A stretch of DNA of 64,000 bases from Pseudomonas libanensis (GTDB lineage Bacteria; Pseudomonadota; Gammaproteobacteria; Pseudomonadales; Pseudomonadaceae). The stretch spans positions 62,001-126,000 of the forward strand of contig NZ_JYLH01000012.1 in assembly GCF_001439685.1 (NCBI RefSeq), written 5' to 3'. The notes beneath the pieces are model-generated. The model ran no database searches and was not told the DNA's origin. It worked only from the letters and a program-made list of their open reading frames with translations. A program made the translations under genes and the position numbers. Shown here one piece after another: positions 52,673 to 61,060 of the stretch (its first letter is position 1; every line of letters begins with the position of its first letter).

Positions 52673-52688
52673 TTATGTTTAAACATAA
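52673..52688. promoter_or_regulatory. BigR-type operator palindrome
   Basis: TTATGTTTAAACATAA is a perfect 16-bp AT-rich palindrome in the 94-base gap between the repressor and the dioxygenase gene. Position and composition fit a BigR box controlling both directions. Confidence 0.72.
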
Positions 52689-52729
52689 ACTGATTGTAAC
52701 CAATTTTTTCTTCATCGGGGACAGCCGCC

Positions 52730-53593
52730 ATGCCAGCGTTGATTCAAGCCTTTCTGGATGACGCATCGTCGACCTACACCTATATCGTCTATGAAGCAGA
52801 TGGCGGCCCCTGCGCCATTGTCGACTCGGTGCTCAATTACGATCCGGCGTCCGGGCGTACCGACACCGCCCAGGCTGACAAGGTCATTGCCTTTGTGCGC
52901 GAGCACGGCTTGCAGGTGCAGTGGTTGCTCGAAACCCACGCCCATGCCGACCACCTGTCCGCCGCGCCCTACCTCCGTCGCACATTGGGCGGCAAGATCG
53001 CGATCGGCGAGTCGATCAGCAAGGTGCAGGGTGTGTTCAAGCACCTGTTCAACCTGGAGCCGGAATTTCGCGTCGACGGTTCGCAGTTCGATCACCTGTT
53101 CGCGCCAGATGAAATCTTTCATATCGGCGGTTTGAAAGCCCAGGCCCTGCATGTGCCGGGACACACCCCTGCCGACATGGCCTACTTGATCGACGGCCGC
53201 TTGATCCTGGTGGGCGACACCCTGTTCATGCCCGACGTCGGCACCGCCCGCTGCGATTTCCCCGGCGGCGATGCGCGGCAGTTGTACGCGTCGATGCGCA
53301 AGCTGTTGGCGTTCCCTTCGGACACCAAGCTGTATGTGTGCCATGACTATCCGCCTGAAGGCCGTGAGGCCAAGTGCCTGACCACCGTAGCGGAACAACG
53401 GGCGGGGAATATCCACGTGCATGACGGGGTGGATGAAGCGACGTTTGTAGAGATGCGCACCACCCGTGATGCCGGGCTGGGCATGCCGACGCTGTTGTTG
53501 CCGGCAATCCAGGTGAATGTGCGGGCGGGGAACATGCCGCCAGCGGAAGACAACGGCGTGACCTACCTGAAGATCCCCCTCAACCAACTTTGA
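52730..53593 (+). CDS. Persulfide dioxygenase (ETHE1/Blh-like)
   Basis: The 287-residue metallo-beta-lactamase-fold enzyme has the iron-binding motif ETHAHADHLSA near residue 66, VPGHTPADMAY and VCHDYPPEG. It oxidises glutathione persulfide to sulfite and completes sulfide detoxification with the quinone reductase and the exporter. Divergent placement from the BigR-like gene with the operator between matches bigR-blh control. GGGGA is the ribosome site. Confidence 0.9.
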   Translation: MPALIQAFLDDASSTYTYIVYEADGGPCAIVDSVLNYDPASGRTDTAQADKVIAFVREHGLQVQWLLETHAHADHLSAAPYLRRTLGGKIAIGESISKVQGVFKHLFNLEPEFRVDGSQFDHLFAPDEIFHIGGLKAQALHVPGHTPADMAYLIDGRLILVGDTLFMPDVGTARCDFPGGDARQLYASMRKLLAFPSDTKLYVCHDYPPEGREAKCLTTVAEQRAGNIHVHDGVDEATFVEMRTTRDAGLGMPTLLLPAIQVNVRAGNMPPAEDNGVTYLKIPLNQL

Positions 53594-53608
53594 AATGCAA
53601 AACCAACT

Positions 53609-53695
53609 GTGGGAGGGGGCTTGCCCCCGATGGCGGTGTGTCAGTCAACTTATCTGTAACTGATCCACTGCTATCGGGGGCAAGCCCCCTCCCAC
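53609..53695. repeat. REPIN (GTGGGAGGGGGCTTGC family)
   Basis: Inverted arms at 53609-53624 and ending 53695 flank a spacer with GATGGCGG and GCTATCGG. It lies between the convergent dioxygenase and bkdR genes. Confidence 0.88.
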
Positions 53696-53713
53696 ATTTT
53701 GTTCTGCGTTAAA

Positions 53714-54202
53714 TCAAGAACCGAGGCTGATGCCATTGGCTGGCAGCGGCAGCGCTGTTTTGTAGCGCACTTGCTTTAAGGCAAAGCTGGAGCGAATGTT
53801 GGCCACCCCCGGCACCTTGGTCAAAAAGTCCATCATGAAACGCTCCAGCGACTGGATGGTCGGCACCAGCACGCGGATCAAATAGTCCGGGTCGCCGGCC
53901 ATCAGGTAGCACTCCATCACCTCAGGCCGGTCGGAGATCGCCCCTTCGAATTGCTGCAGCGCCAGCTCGTTCTGTTTTTCCAGGCTCACATGGATGAACA
54001 CATTCACGTGCAGCCCCAGCAAATCAGCATCCAACAGCGTGACCTGCTCCCGAATCAGCCCCAGTTCTTCCATCGCCTTGACCCGATTGAAACACGGCGT
54101 AGGCGACAGGTTGACCGAGCGGGCCAGGTCGGCATTGGTGATCCGTGCATTCTCCTGCAGAGCGTTGAGAATGCCGATATCGGTACGGTCCAGTTTGCGC
54201 AT
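53714..54202 (-). CDS. bkdR: Lrp/AsnC-family activator of the bkd operon
   Basis: The 162-residue regulator has an N-terminal Lrp helix-turn-helix (ITNADLARSVNLSPTPCFNRV) and a C-terminal RAM ligand domain (ECYLMAGDPDYLIRVLV). BkdR activates branched-chain keto acid dehydrogenase in response to branched-chain amino acids. It is divergent from bkdA1 across a 195-base region with repeated TTCTTCTAC motifs. The order is the classic Pseudomonas one. Confidence 0.93.
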   Translation of the reverse strand: MRKLDRTDIGILNALQENARITNADLARSVNLSPTPCFNRVKAMEELGLIREQVTLLDADLLGLHVNVFIHVSLEKQNELALQQFEGAISDRPEVMECYLMAGDPDYLIRVLVPTIQSLERFMMDFLTKVPGVANIRSSFALKQVRYKTALPLPANGISLGS

Positions 54203-54284
54203 GAGACAAAATCACCTGTTTATTATGTTTATGCAGTTTTTTTATCCGCAAATGGCCGGCGACGCAACGAAACACAGATAAATA

Positions 54285-54371
54285 TTCTTCTACGCCACGC
54301 CTATGATTGTTGTAGGACAAGATTTCTTCTACCCGAAGACTGACTGTCAGCTAGCGCGCCCACTACAAGAA
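54285..54371. promoter_or_regulatory. Phased repeats in the bkdR-bkdA1 promoter region
   Basis: TTCTTCTAC occurs at 54285-54293 and 54324-54332. TTCTTGTAG is on the minus strand at 54363-54371. Starts are exactly 39 bases apart in both steps. These are candidate BkdR contacts; Lrp-type proteins bind several phased sites and wrap DNA. Confidence 0.55.
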
Positions 54372-54397
54372 ATTCACAAGATAGAGCGTAGAAAGCC

Positions 54398-55633
54398 ATG
54401 ACCCAGCCGTATGCACCGCTGCGCCTGCACGTTCCCGAACCCTCGGGCCGCCCGGGCTGCAAGACCGACTTCACCTACCTGCGTTTGACCGACGCCGGCC
54501 TGGTACGCAAACCCGCCATCGACGTAGAGCCGGCCGACACCGCCGACCTGGCCAAAGGCCTGATCCGCGTGCTCGACGACCAGGGCCAGGCCCTGGGCCC
54601 GTGGGCCGAGGGTGTTTCCACCGAGATCATGCGCCGCGGCATGCGCGCCATGCTCAAGACGCGCATCTTCGACAACCGCATGGTGGTCGCCCAGCGTCAG
54701 AAAAAGATGTCGTTCTATATGCAAAGCCTTGGCGAAGAAGCCATCGGCAGCGCCCAGGCCCTGGCCTTGAACATCGATGACATGTGCTTCCCCACCTATC
54801 GCCAGCAAAGCATCCTGATGGCCCGCGATGTGCCGCTGGTGGACCTGATCTGCCAATTGCTGTCCAACGAGCGTGACCCGCTCAAGGGCCGCCAGTTGCC
54901 GATCATGTATTCGGTCAAGGATGCAGGTTTCTTCACCATTTCCGGCAACCTCGCCACCCAATTCGTCCAGGGCGTGGGCTGGGGCATGGCCTCGGCGATC
55001 AAGGGCGACACCAAGATCGCCTCGGCCTGGATCGGCGACGGCGCCACGGCTGAATCAGACTTCCACACCGCCCTCACCTTCGCCCACGTCTACCGCGCGC
55101 CGGTGATCCTCAACGTGGTCAACAACCAATGGGCCATCTCCACCTTCCAGGCCATCGCCGGCGGTGAAGCCACCACCTTCGCCGGACGCGGCGTCGGTTG
55201 CGGCATCGCCTCCCTGCGCGTGGATGGCAACGATTTTATCGCGGTGTACGCCGCCTCGGCCTGGGCTGCCGAGCGTGCGCGCCGCAACCTTGGGCCAACC
55301 CTGATCGAATGGGTCACCTACCGCGCCGGCCCGCACTCCACCTCCGATGATCCATCCAAATACCGCCCCGCCGACGACTGGAGCCACTTCCCCCTGGGCG
55401 ACCCGATTGCCCGTCTCAAGCAGCACCTGATCAAGATTGGCCAGTGGTCCGAAGAGGAACACGCGGCGGTGAGTGCCGAGCTTGAAGCCGAAGTGGTCAA
55501 GGCGCAGAAAGAAGCCGAGCAGTACGGCACCCTGGCCGGCGGCCAGATCCCAAGCGCCGCGACCATGTTCGAGGACGTCTATAAAGAGATGCCGGAGCAC
55601 TTGAAGCGCCAGCGTCAGCAGTTGGGGGTGTGA
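54398..55633 (+). CDS. bkdA1: 2-oxoisovalerate dehydrogenase E1 alpha subunit
   Basis: The 411-residue thiamine-diphosphate subunit decarboxylates branched-chain 2-keto acids from Val, Leu and Ile. It has the TPP motif IGDGATAESDFHTAL... ending VVNNQWAIST (residues 210-245), and phosphorylation-loop region YRAGPHSTSDDPSKYR. bkdA2 follows one base after its stop. Confidence 0.95.
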   Translation: MTQPYAPLRLHVPEPSGRPGCKTDFTYLRLTDAGLVRKPAIDVEPADTADLAKGLIRVLDDQGQALGPWAEGVSTEIMRRGMRAMLKTRIFDNRMVVAQRQKKMSFYMQSLGEEAIGSAQALALNIDDMCFPTYRQQSILMARDVPLVDLICQLLSNERDPLKGRQLPIMYSVKDAGFFTISGNLATQFVQGVGWGMASAIKGDTKIASAWIGDGATAESDFHTALTFAHVYRAPVILNVVNNQWAISTFQAIAGGEATTFAGRGVGCGIASLRVDGNDFIAVYAASAWAAERARRNLGPTLIEWVTYRAGPHSTSDDPSKYRPADDWSHFPLGDPIARLKQHLIKIGQWSEEEHAAVSAELEAEVVKAQKEAEQYGTLAGGQIPSAATMFEDVYKEMPEHLKRQRQQLGV

Positions 55634-55634
55634 C

Positions 55635-56693
55635 ATGAACGACCACAACAACAGCATCGAACTGGAAACCGCCATGACCACCACCACCATGACCATGATC
55701 CAGGCCCTGCGCTCGGCCATGGATGTGATGCTTGAACGTGACGACAATGTGGTGGTGTTCGGCCAGGACGTCGGCTACTTCGGCGGCGTGTTCCGCTGCA
55801 CCGAAGGTCTGCAGACCAAGTACGGCAGCTCGCGGGTGTTCGACGCCCCCATCTCGGAAAGCGGCATTGTCGGCGTGGCCGTGGGCATGGGTGCCTACGG
55901 TTTGCGCCCGGTGGCTGAAATCCAGTTCGCCGACTATGTGTACCCCGCCACCGACCAGATCATCTCCGAAGCGGCGCGCCTGCGTTATCGTTCGGCCGGC
56001 CAGTTCACTGCGCCCCTGACCATGCGCATGCCCTGCGGCGGCGGCATCTACGGCGGCCAGACCCACAGCCAGAGTATTGAGGCGGTGTTCACCCAGGTCT
56101 GCGGCCTGCGCACGGTGATGCCGTCCAACCCCTACGACGCCAAGGGCCTGCTGATCGCCTCCATCGAAAACGATGACCCGGTGATCTTCCTCGAACCCAA
56201 GCGCCTGTATAACGGCCCGTTCGACGGTCACCACGACCGCCCGGTAACGCCGTGGTCCAAACACCCCCAAGCCCAGGTGCCGGACGGTTACTACACCGTG
56301 CCCCTGGACGTAGCCGCCATCGTGCGCCCAGGCTCGGCCGTGACCGTGCTGACCTACGGCACCACCGTGTATGTATCGCAAGTCGCCGCTGAAGAAACCG
56401 GCATCGACGCCGAGGTCATCGACCTGCGCAGCCTGTGGCCGCTGGACCTGGAAACTATCGTCAAGTCGGTGAAAAAGACCGGCCGTTGCGTGGTGGTGCA
56501 TGAAGCCACCCGCACCTGCGGCTTTGGTGCCGAGCTGGTGTCGCTGGTGCAAGAGCATTGCTTCCACCACCTGGAAGCGCCGATCGAGCGCGTCACTGGT
56601 TGGGACACCCCCTACCCGCACGCGCAGGAATGGGCGTATTTCCCAGGCCCGTCCCGAGTGGGCGCGGCGTTGAAACGGGTCATGGAGGTCTGA
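55635..56693 (+). CDS. bkdA2: 2-oxoisovalerate dehydrogenase E1 beta subunit
   Basis: The 352-residue beta subunit pairs with E1 alpha and holds TPP in the heterotetramer. It shows the transketolase-like beta motifs FGQDVGYFGGVF, FDAPISESGIVGVAVGMGAYG and C-terminal VHEATRTCGFGAELV. It starts one base after bkdA1 and ends at the bkdB start. Confidence 0.95.
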   Translation: MNDHNNSIELETAMTTTTMTMIQALRSAMDVMLERDDNVVVFGQDVGYFGGVFRCTEGLQTKYGSSRVFDAPISESGIVGVAVGMGAYGLRPVAEIQFADYVYPATDQIISEAARLRYRSAGQFTAPLTMRMPCGGGIYGGQTHSQSIEAVFTQVCGLRTVMPSNPYDAKGLLIASIENDDPVIFLEPKRLYNGPFDGHHDRPVTPWSKHPQAQVPDGYYTVPLDVAAIVRPGSAVTVLTYGTTVYVSQVAAEETGIDAEVIDLRSLWPLDLETIVKSVKKTGRCVVVHEATRTCGFGAELVSLVQEHCFHHLEAPIERVTGWDTPYPHAQEWAYFPGPSRVGAALKRVMEV

Positions 56694-57962
56694 ATGGGCA
56701 CGCACGTTATCAAGATGCCGGACATCGGCGAAGGCATCGCGGAAGTTGAATTGTCGCAATGGCATGTGAAGGTCGGCGACCTGGTGGTTGAAGACCAGGT
56801 GCTGGCGGATGTAATGACCGACAAGGCGATGGTGGATATTCCCTCGCCGGTCCACGGCAAGGTGATTTCCCTCGGCGGCGAGCCGGGTGAAGTCATGGCG
56901 GTGGGCAGTATTTTGATCAGCATCGAAGTGGAAGGCGCGGGCAATACCAAGGAGGTGCCGGCGGCCGCCGAACCGGTGAAGACCGCGCCTGTGGCCGAAG
57001 CCAAACCGGCACCGGCACCGGCACCGGTAGAAAGCAAACCCGCGCCTGCCATGAAGGCGTCGCAAGCACCCGTGGCCCGTGAAGCCAGTGAGCGCCCCCT
57101 GGCCTCCCCTGCGGTGCGCAAGCACGCGCTGGATGCCGGCATTCAACTGCGCCTGGTCCAGGGCACGGGCCCGGCGGGCCGAATCCTGCACGAAGACCTG
57201 GAGGCGTACCTGCAGCAGGGGCCGGCCGCCGGTGCGAGTGCAGCCAACCCTTACACCGAGCGCAATGACGAACACCAGATCCCGGTGATCGGCATGCGCC
57301 GCAAGATCGCCCAGCGTATGCAGGACGCCACCCAGCGCGCCGCGCATTTCAGCTATGTGGAAGAAATCGACGTCACCGCCCTCGACGAGTTGCGCGTGCA
57401 CCTCAATGACAAGCACGGGGCGACACGCGGCAAGCTGACCCTGCTGCCGTTCATCGTGCGCGCCATGGTGGTGGCGCTGCGCGAGTTCCCGCAGATCAAC
57501 GCCCGCTATGACGACGAAGCCCAGGTCATCACCCGCCTCGGCGCCGTGCATGTGGGCGTCGCCACCCAGAGCGACGTGGGCCTGATGGTCCCAGTGGTAC
57601 GCCACGCCGAAGCCCGCAGCCTGTGGGGCACTGCCGAGGAAATCGCACGCCTGGCCAACGCTGCACGCACGGGCAAGGCCAGCCGTGAAGAGTTGTCCGG
57701 GTCGACCATCACCCTGACCAGCCTTGGCGCCTTGGGCGGCATCGTCAGCACGCCGGTATTGAACCTGCCGGAAGTGGCCATCGTCGGTGTCAACCGCATC
57801 GTCGAACGGCCGATGGTGATCAAGGGCCAGATCGTGGTGCGCAAGATGATGAACCTCTCCAGCTCCTTCGATCACCGCGTGGTCGACGGCATGGACGCGG
57901 CGCAATTCATCCAGGCGATTCGCGGCCTGCTCGAACAACCCGCCAGCCTGTTCCTGGAGTAA
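56694..57962 (+). CDS. bkdB: Branched-chain keto acid dehydrogenase E2 (dihydrolipoyl acyltransferase)
   Basis: The 422-residue core subunit has a lipoyl domain (lipoyl Lys in DVMTDKAMVDIPSP), an Ala/Pro linker (residues 85-130), a subunit-binding domain (SPAVRKHALDAGI) and a catalytic domain ending SSSFDHRVVDGMDAA (His and Asp). It transfers the acyl group to CoA. It begins just after the bkdA2 stop. Confidence 0.95.
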   Translation: MGTHVIKMPDIGEGIAEVELSQWHVKVGDLVVEDQVLADVMTDKAMVDIPSPVHGKVISLGGEPGEVMAVGSILISIEVEGAGNTKEVPAAAEPVKTAPVAEAKPAPAPAPVESKPAPAMKASQAPVAREASERPLASPAVRKHALDAGIQLRLVQGTGPAGRILHEDLEAYLQQGPAAGASAANPYTERNDEHQIPVIGMRRKIAQRMQDATQRAAHFSYVEEIDVTALDELRVHLNDKHGATRGKLTLLPFIVRAMVVALREFPQINARYDDEAQVITRLGAVHVGVATQSDVGLMVPVVRHAEARSLWGTAEEIARLANAARTGKASREELSGSTITLTSLGALGGIVSTPVLNLPEVAIVGVNRIVERPMVIKGQIVVRKMMNLSSSFDHRVVDGMDAAQFIQAIRGLLEQPASLFLE

Positions 57963-57966
57963 AGGC

Positions 57967-59346
57967 ATGACTCAGACATTGCACACCACGCTGCTGATTA
58001 TCGGCGGCGGCCCCGGCGGTTATGTGGCGGCAATTCGTGCCGGTCAGTTGGGTATCCCCACCATCCTGGTGGAAGGCCAGGCACTGGGCGGCACCTGCCT
58101 GAACATCGGCTGCATTCCGTCCAAGGCCCTGATTCATGTGGCCGAACAGTTCCAGCAAACCGTGCACCACAGCCAGGGCTCGCAACTGGGTATCGAAGTG
58201 GATGTGCCGACCCTGGACATCCGCAAAAGCGTGGAATGGAAAGACGGTATCGTCGACCGCCTGACCACCGGCGTCGCCGCGCTGCTGAAAAAACACAAGG
58301 TGCAGGTGGTCCACGGTTGGGCCAAGGTGGTCGACGGCAAGACCGTCGAGGTGGGCGACCAGCGCATTCAATGCGAGCACCTGCTGCTGGCTACCGGCTC
58401 GAAAAGCGTCAACCTGCCGATGCTGCCCATTGGCGGGCCGATCATCTCCTCCACCGAAGCCCTGGCGCCAACCCGCGTGCCCAAGCGCCTGATCGTGGTG
58501 GGCGGCGGTTATATCGGCCTGGAACTGGGCATTGCCTATCGCAAGCTCGGTGCCGAGGTCAGTGTGGTCGAGGCCCAGGAACATATCCTGCCCGCCTACG
58601 ATGCCGAGCTGACCTTACCGGTAGCCGAGTCCCTGAAGAAACTCGGGGTGAAGCTGTACCTTGGGCACAGTGTCACCGGCTTTGCCGACAACAAACTGCA
58701 AGTGCGCGCGCCCGACGGCGACGCTCTTGCACTGGACACCGACCAGGTACTGGTGGCCGTGGGCCGCAAGCCCAACACCCAGGGCTGGAATCTCGAAGCG
58801 CTGAACCTGGACATGAACGGCGCGGCGATCAAGATCGACAGCCGCTGCCAGACCAGCATGCGCAATGTGTACGCCATCGGCGACCTCAGCGGCGAACCGA
58901 TGCTGGCTCACCGGGCCATGGCCCAGGGCGAGATGGTTGCCGAACTGATCAACGGTAAAACCCGCGAATTCAACCCGGCGGCGATTCCAGCAGTGTGCTT
59001 TACCGACCCGGAGCTGGTGGTAGTCGGCAAGACCCCGGACGACGCCAAGGCCGCCGGCCTGGACTGCATCGTGTCGAGCTTCCCGTTCGCCGCCAATGGC
59101 CGGGCCATGACCCTGGAGTCCAAAGCCGGCTTCGTGCGGGTGGTGGCGCGGCGTGACAATCACTTGATTGTTGGCTGGCAAGCGGTGGGGGCTGGGGTGT
59201 CCGAGCTGTCCACCGCGTTCGGCCTGAGCCTGGAAATGGGCTCGCGCCTTGAGGATGTGGCCGGCACCATTCACGCCCATCCGACCCTGGGCGAAGCGGT
59301 ACAGGAAGCGGCGTTGCGGGCGTTGGGCCACGCGTTGCACCTTTAA
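57967..59346 (+). CDS. lpdV: Lipoamide dehydrogenase of the branched-chain complex (Lpd-Val)
   Basis: The 459-residue FAD enzyme reoxidises lipoyl groups. It has IIGGGPGGYVAAIRAGQLG, the redox disulfide GGTCLNIGCIPSKAL, an NAD motif VVGGGYIGLELG and the C-terminal HAHPTLGEAVQEA (active-site His). It closes the bkd operon, 4 bases after bkdB. Confidence 0.94.
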   Translation: MTQTLHTTLLIIGGGPGGYVAAIRAGQLGIPTILVEGQALGGTCLNIGCIPSKALIHVAEQFQQTVHHSQGSQLGIEVDVPTLDIRKSVEWKDGIVDRLTTGVAALLKKHKVQVVHGWAKVVDGKTVEVGDQRIQCEHLLLATGSKSVNLPMLPIGGPIISSTEALAPTRVPKRLIVVGGGYIGLELGIAYRKLGAEVSVVEAQEHILPAYDAELTLPVAESLKKLGVKLYLGHSVTGFADNKLQVRAPDGDALALDTDQVLVAVGRKPNTQGWNLEALNLDMNGAAIKIDSRCQTSMRNVYAIGDLSGEPMLAHRAMAQGEMVAELINGKTREFNPAAIPAVCFTDPELVVVGKTPDDAKAAGLDCIVSSFPFAANGRAMTLESKAGFVRVVARRDNHLIVGWQAVGAGVSELSTAFGLSLEMGSRLEDVAGTIHAHPTLGEAVQEAALRALGHALHL

Positions 59347-59358
59347 AACCGCGGCGTG

Positions 59359-59435
59359 GCCATCGCGGGCAAGCCCGGCTCCCACATTGGAATGCGTTCC
59401 AAGTGTGGGGGCTGGCTTGCCTGCGATAGCGGTGG
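59359..59435. repeat. Mixed REP pair after lpdV
   Basis: One arm is CGCGGGCAAGCCCGGCTCCCAC-like (59359-59385), the other GTGTGGGGGCTGGCTTGCCTG-like (from 59403). The arms belong to related but not identical subfamilies and could form a partly matched hairpin after the operon. Confidence 0.65.
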
Positions 59436-59550
59436 ATCAGCCAATGCAGATGTTGAATGGTCCGCCGCCCTGCTCCCACACCGGCCAAGAATGCAGTATT
59501 GTTGCGCCCTTCCAGAAAAAAAACCGACTTGACCAGAGATAGAGGGTGTC

Positions 59551-60570
59551 ATGGGTAACGAAAGCATCAATTGGGACAAGCTGGGTTTTGACTACATCAA
59601 GACCGACAAGCGGTTTCTCCAGGTCTGGAAAAACGGCGAATGGCAGGAAGGCACCCTGACCGACGACAACGTGCTGCACATCAGCGAGGGCTCCACCGCC
59701 CTGCACTATGGGCAGCAGTGCTTCGAGGGCTTGAAGGCCTATCGTTGCAAGGACGGCTCGATCAACCTGTTCCGCCCGGACCAGAACGCCGCGCGCATGC
59801 AGCGCAGCTGCGGCCGCCTGCTGATGCCGCAAGTACCGACCGAAGCCTTCATTGACGCCTGTAAACAAGTGGTCAAGGCCAACGAGCGCTTCATTCCGCC
59901 GTACGGCAGCGGCGGCGCGCTGTACCTGCGTCCGTTCGTGATCGGCACCGGTGACAACATCGGCGTGCGCACTGCGCCGGAGTTCATCTTCTCGGTGTTC
60001 TGCATCCCGGTCGGTGCCTACTTCAAGGGTGGCCTGGTGCCGCACAACTTCCAGATCTCCGGCTACGACCGCGCCGCGCCGCAAGGCACCGGCGCCGCCA
60101 AGGTCGGTGGCAACTACGCCGCCAGCCTGATGCCAGGCTCCGAAGCGAAGAAATCCGGCTTCGCCGACGCGATCTACCTGGACCCGATGACCCACTCGAA
60201 AATCGAAGAAGTCGGCTCGGCCAACTTCTTCGGGATCACCCACGACAACCAGTTCATCACACCGAAGTCGCCTTCGGTACTGCCAGGCATCACCCGCCTG
60301 TCGCTGATCGAACTGGCCCAGACCCGCCTGGGCCTGGAAGTGGTCGAGGGCGAAGTGTTCATCGACAAGCTGGACCAGTTCAAGGAAGCCGGCGCCTGCG
60401 GCACCGCTGCGGTGATCTCGCCTATCGGCGGCATCCAGTACAACGGCAAGCTGCACGTGTTCCACAGCGAGACCGAAGTCGGCCCGATCACCCAGAAGCT
60501 CTACAAGGAGCTGACGGGCGTGCAAACCGGTGATGTGGAGGCGCCGGCGGGTTGGATCGTCAAGGTTTGA
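59551..60570 (+). CDS. ilvE: Branched-chain amino acid aminotransferase
   Basis: The 339-residue fold-type IV PLP enzyme interconverts Val, Leu, Ile and their keto acids, feeding the preceding bkd complex or biosynthesis. It shows HYGQQCFEGLKAYR, RPFVIGTG, the PLP-lysine region GTGAAKVGGNYAASL and CGTAAVISPIG. Length matches group II (MET/ILV-type) BCATs of Pseudomonas. It has its own promoter space and a strong terminator, so it is likely a separate unit. Confidence 0.93.
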   Translation: MGNESINWDKLGFDYIKTDKRFLQVWKNGEWQEGTLTDDNVLHISEGSTALHYGQQCFEGLKAYRCKDGSINLFRPDQNAARMQRSCGRLLMPQVPTEAFIDACKQVVKANERFIPPYGSGGALYLRPFVIGTGDNIGVRTAPEFIFSVFCIPVGAYFKGGLVPHNFQISGYDRAAPQGTGAAKVGGNYAASLMPGSEAKKSGFADAIYLDPMTHSKIEEVGSANFFGITHDNQFITPKSPSVLPGITRLSLIELAQTRLGLEVVEGEVFIDKLDQFKEAGACGTAAVISPIGGIQYNGKLHVFHSETEVGPITQKLYKELTGVQTGDVEAPAGWIVKV

Positions 60571-60599
60571 AAATGATCTGAACCTGCCATTTCAGAAAA

Positions 60600-60636
60600 G
60601 GCCCATTCACCTCTGTCGGTGAATGGGCCTTTTTTT
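60600..60636 (+). terminator. Rho-independent terminator after ilvE
   Basis: The 12-base stem GGCCCATTCACC / GGTGAATGGGCC (60600-60611 and 60618-60629) with a 6-base loop is followed by a run of seven T. Confidence 0.93.
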
Positions 60637-60741
60637 GCTGTGGAGCACTGGATGTGCAATCACCTGTGAAAGTTGACAGTAGACAGTAAAAATCGGCGCG
60701 CCTAGCTTAGGTCTCCCTTCCAGACCCAGCAGGAGCCCGCC

Positions 60742-61020
60742 ATGGCGATCTATGAATTACGTGTTTCAGCAGAAGATTTCGAGAGCGACGGCAGTAAAGA
60801 AATCGTTATGGAAACTTACATTAACAACACGCTCGATTGGGCAGTTTACGCGTCGTCCAGCAAGCAAGACGGCATTTACGATACCGCCTCGGCTCCCGAT
60901 GACGTCGACGGCGATGGAGACTACGATGACGATGACAAGGCGCATTACCTCAATGTCGCCAACGCTTTCGCCAAAATGACAGCCTATGCCATAAAGAAAC
61001 GAAAAAAAGCGAAGAAGTAA
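60742..61020 (+). CDS. Small acidic protein with EF-hand-like loop
   Basis: The 92-residue cytoplasmic protein is not recognised. Residues about 54-65 read DVDGDGDYDDDD, which fits the EF-hand loop positions D1, D3, D5, G6, aromatic 8 and acidic 12. The C-terminus is very basic (KKRKKAKK), giving a bipolar charge pattern. GGAG precedes the ATG. It stands alone after the ilvE terminator, with a direct repeat GACAGTAGACAGTA upstream at 60675-60688. It may bind calcium or just be low-complexity acidic. Confidence 0.75.
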   Translation: MAIYELRVSAEDFESDGSKEIVMETYINNTLDWAVYASSSKQDGIYDTASAPDDVDGDGDYDDDDKAHYLNVANAFAKMTAYAIKKRKKAKK

Positions 61021-61060
61021 AGGTCACCAGCCATGACCAGGTTGTCGTCGGTCATGCGCC

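Noticed and set aside
52636..52731. Longer N-terminus for the ArsR-type repressor
   Set aside because: It would run through the 16-bp operator palindrome and overlap the divergent dioxygenase start; the 111-residue form matches the family length.
55497..57968. 823-codon open frame antisense to bkdA2/bkdB
   Set aside because: It is a composition shadow; the bkd genes on the other strand have complete motifs, and the antisense product is His/Gly-rich without family resemblance.
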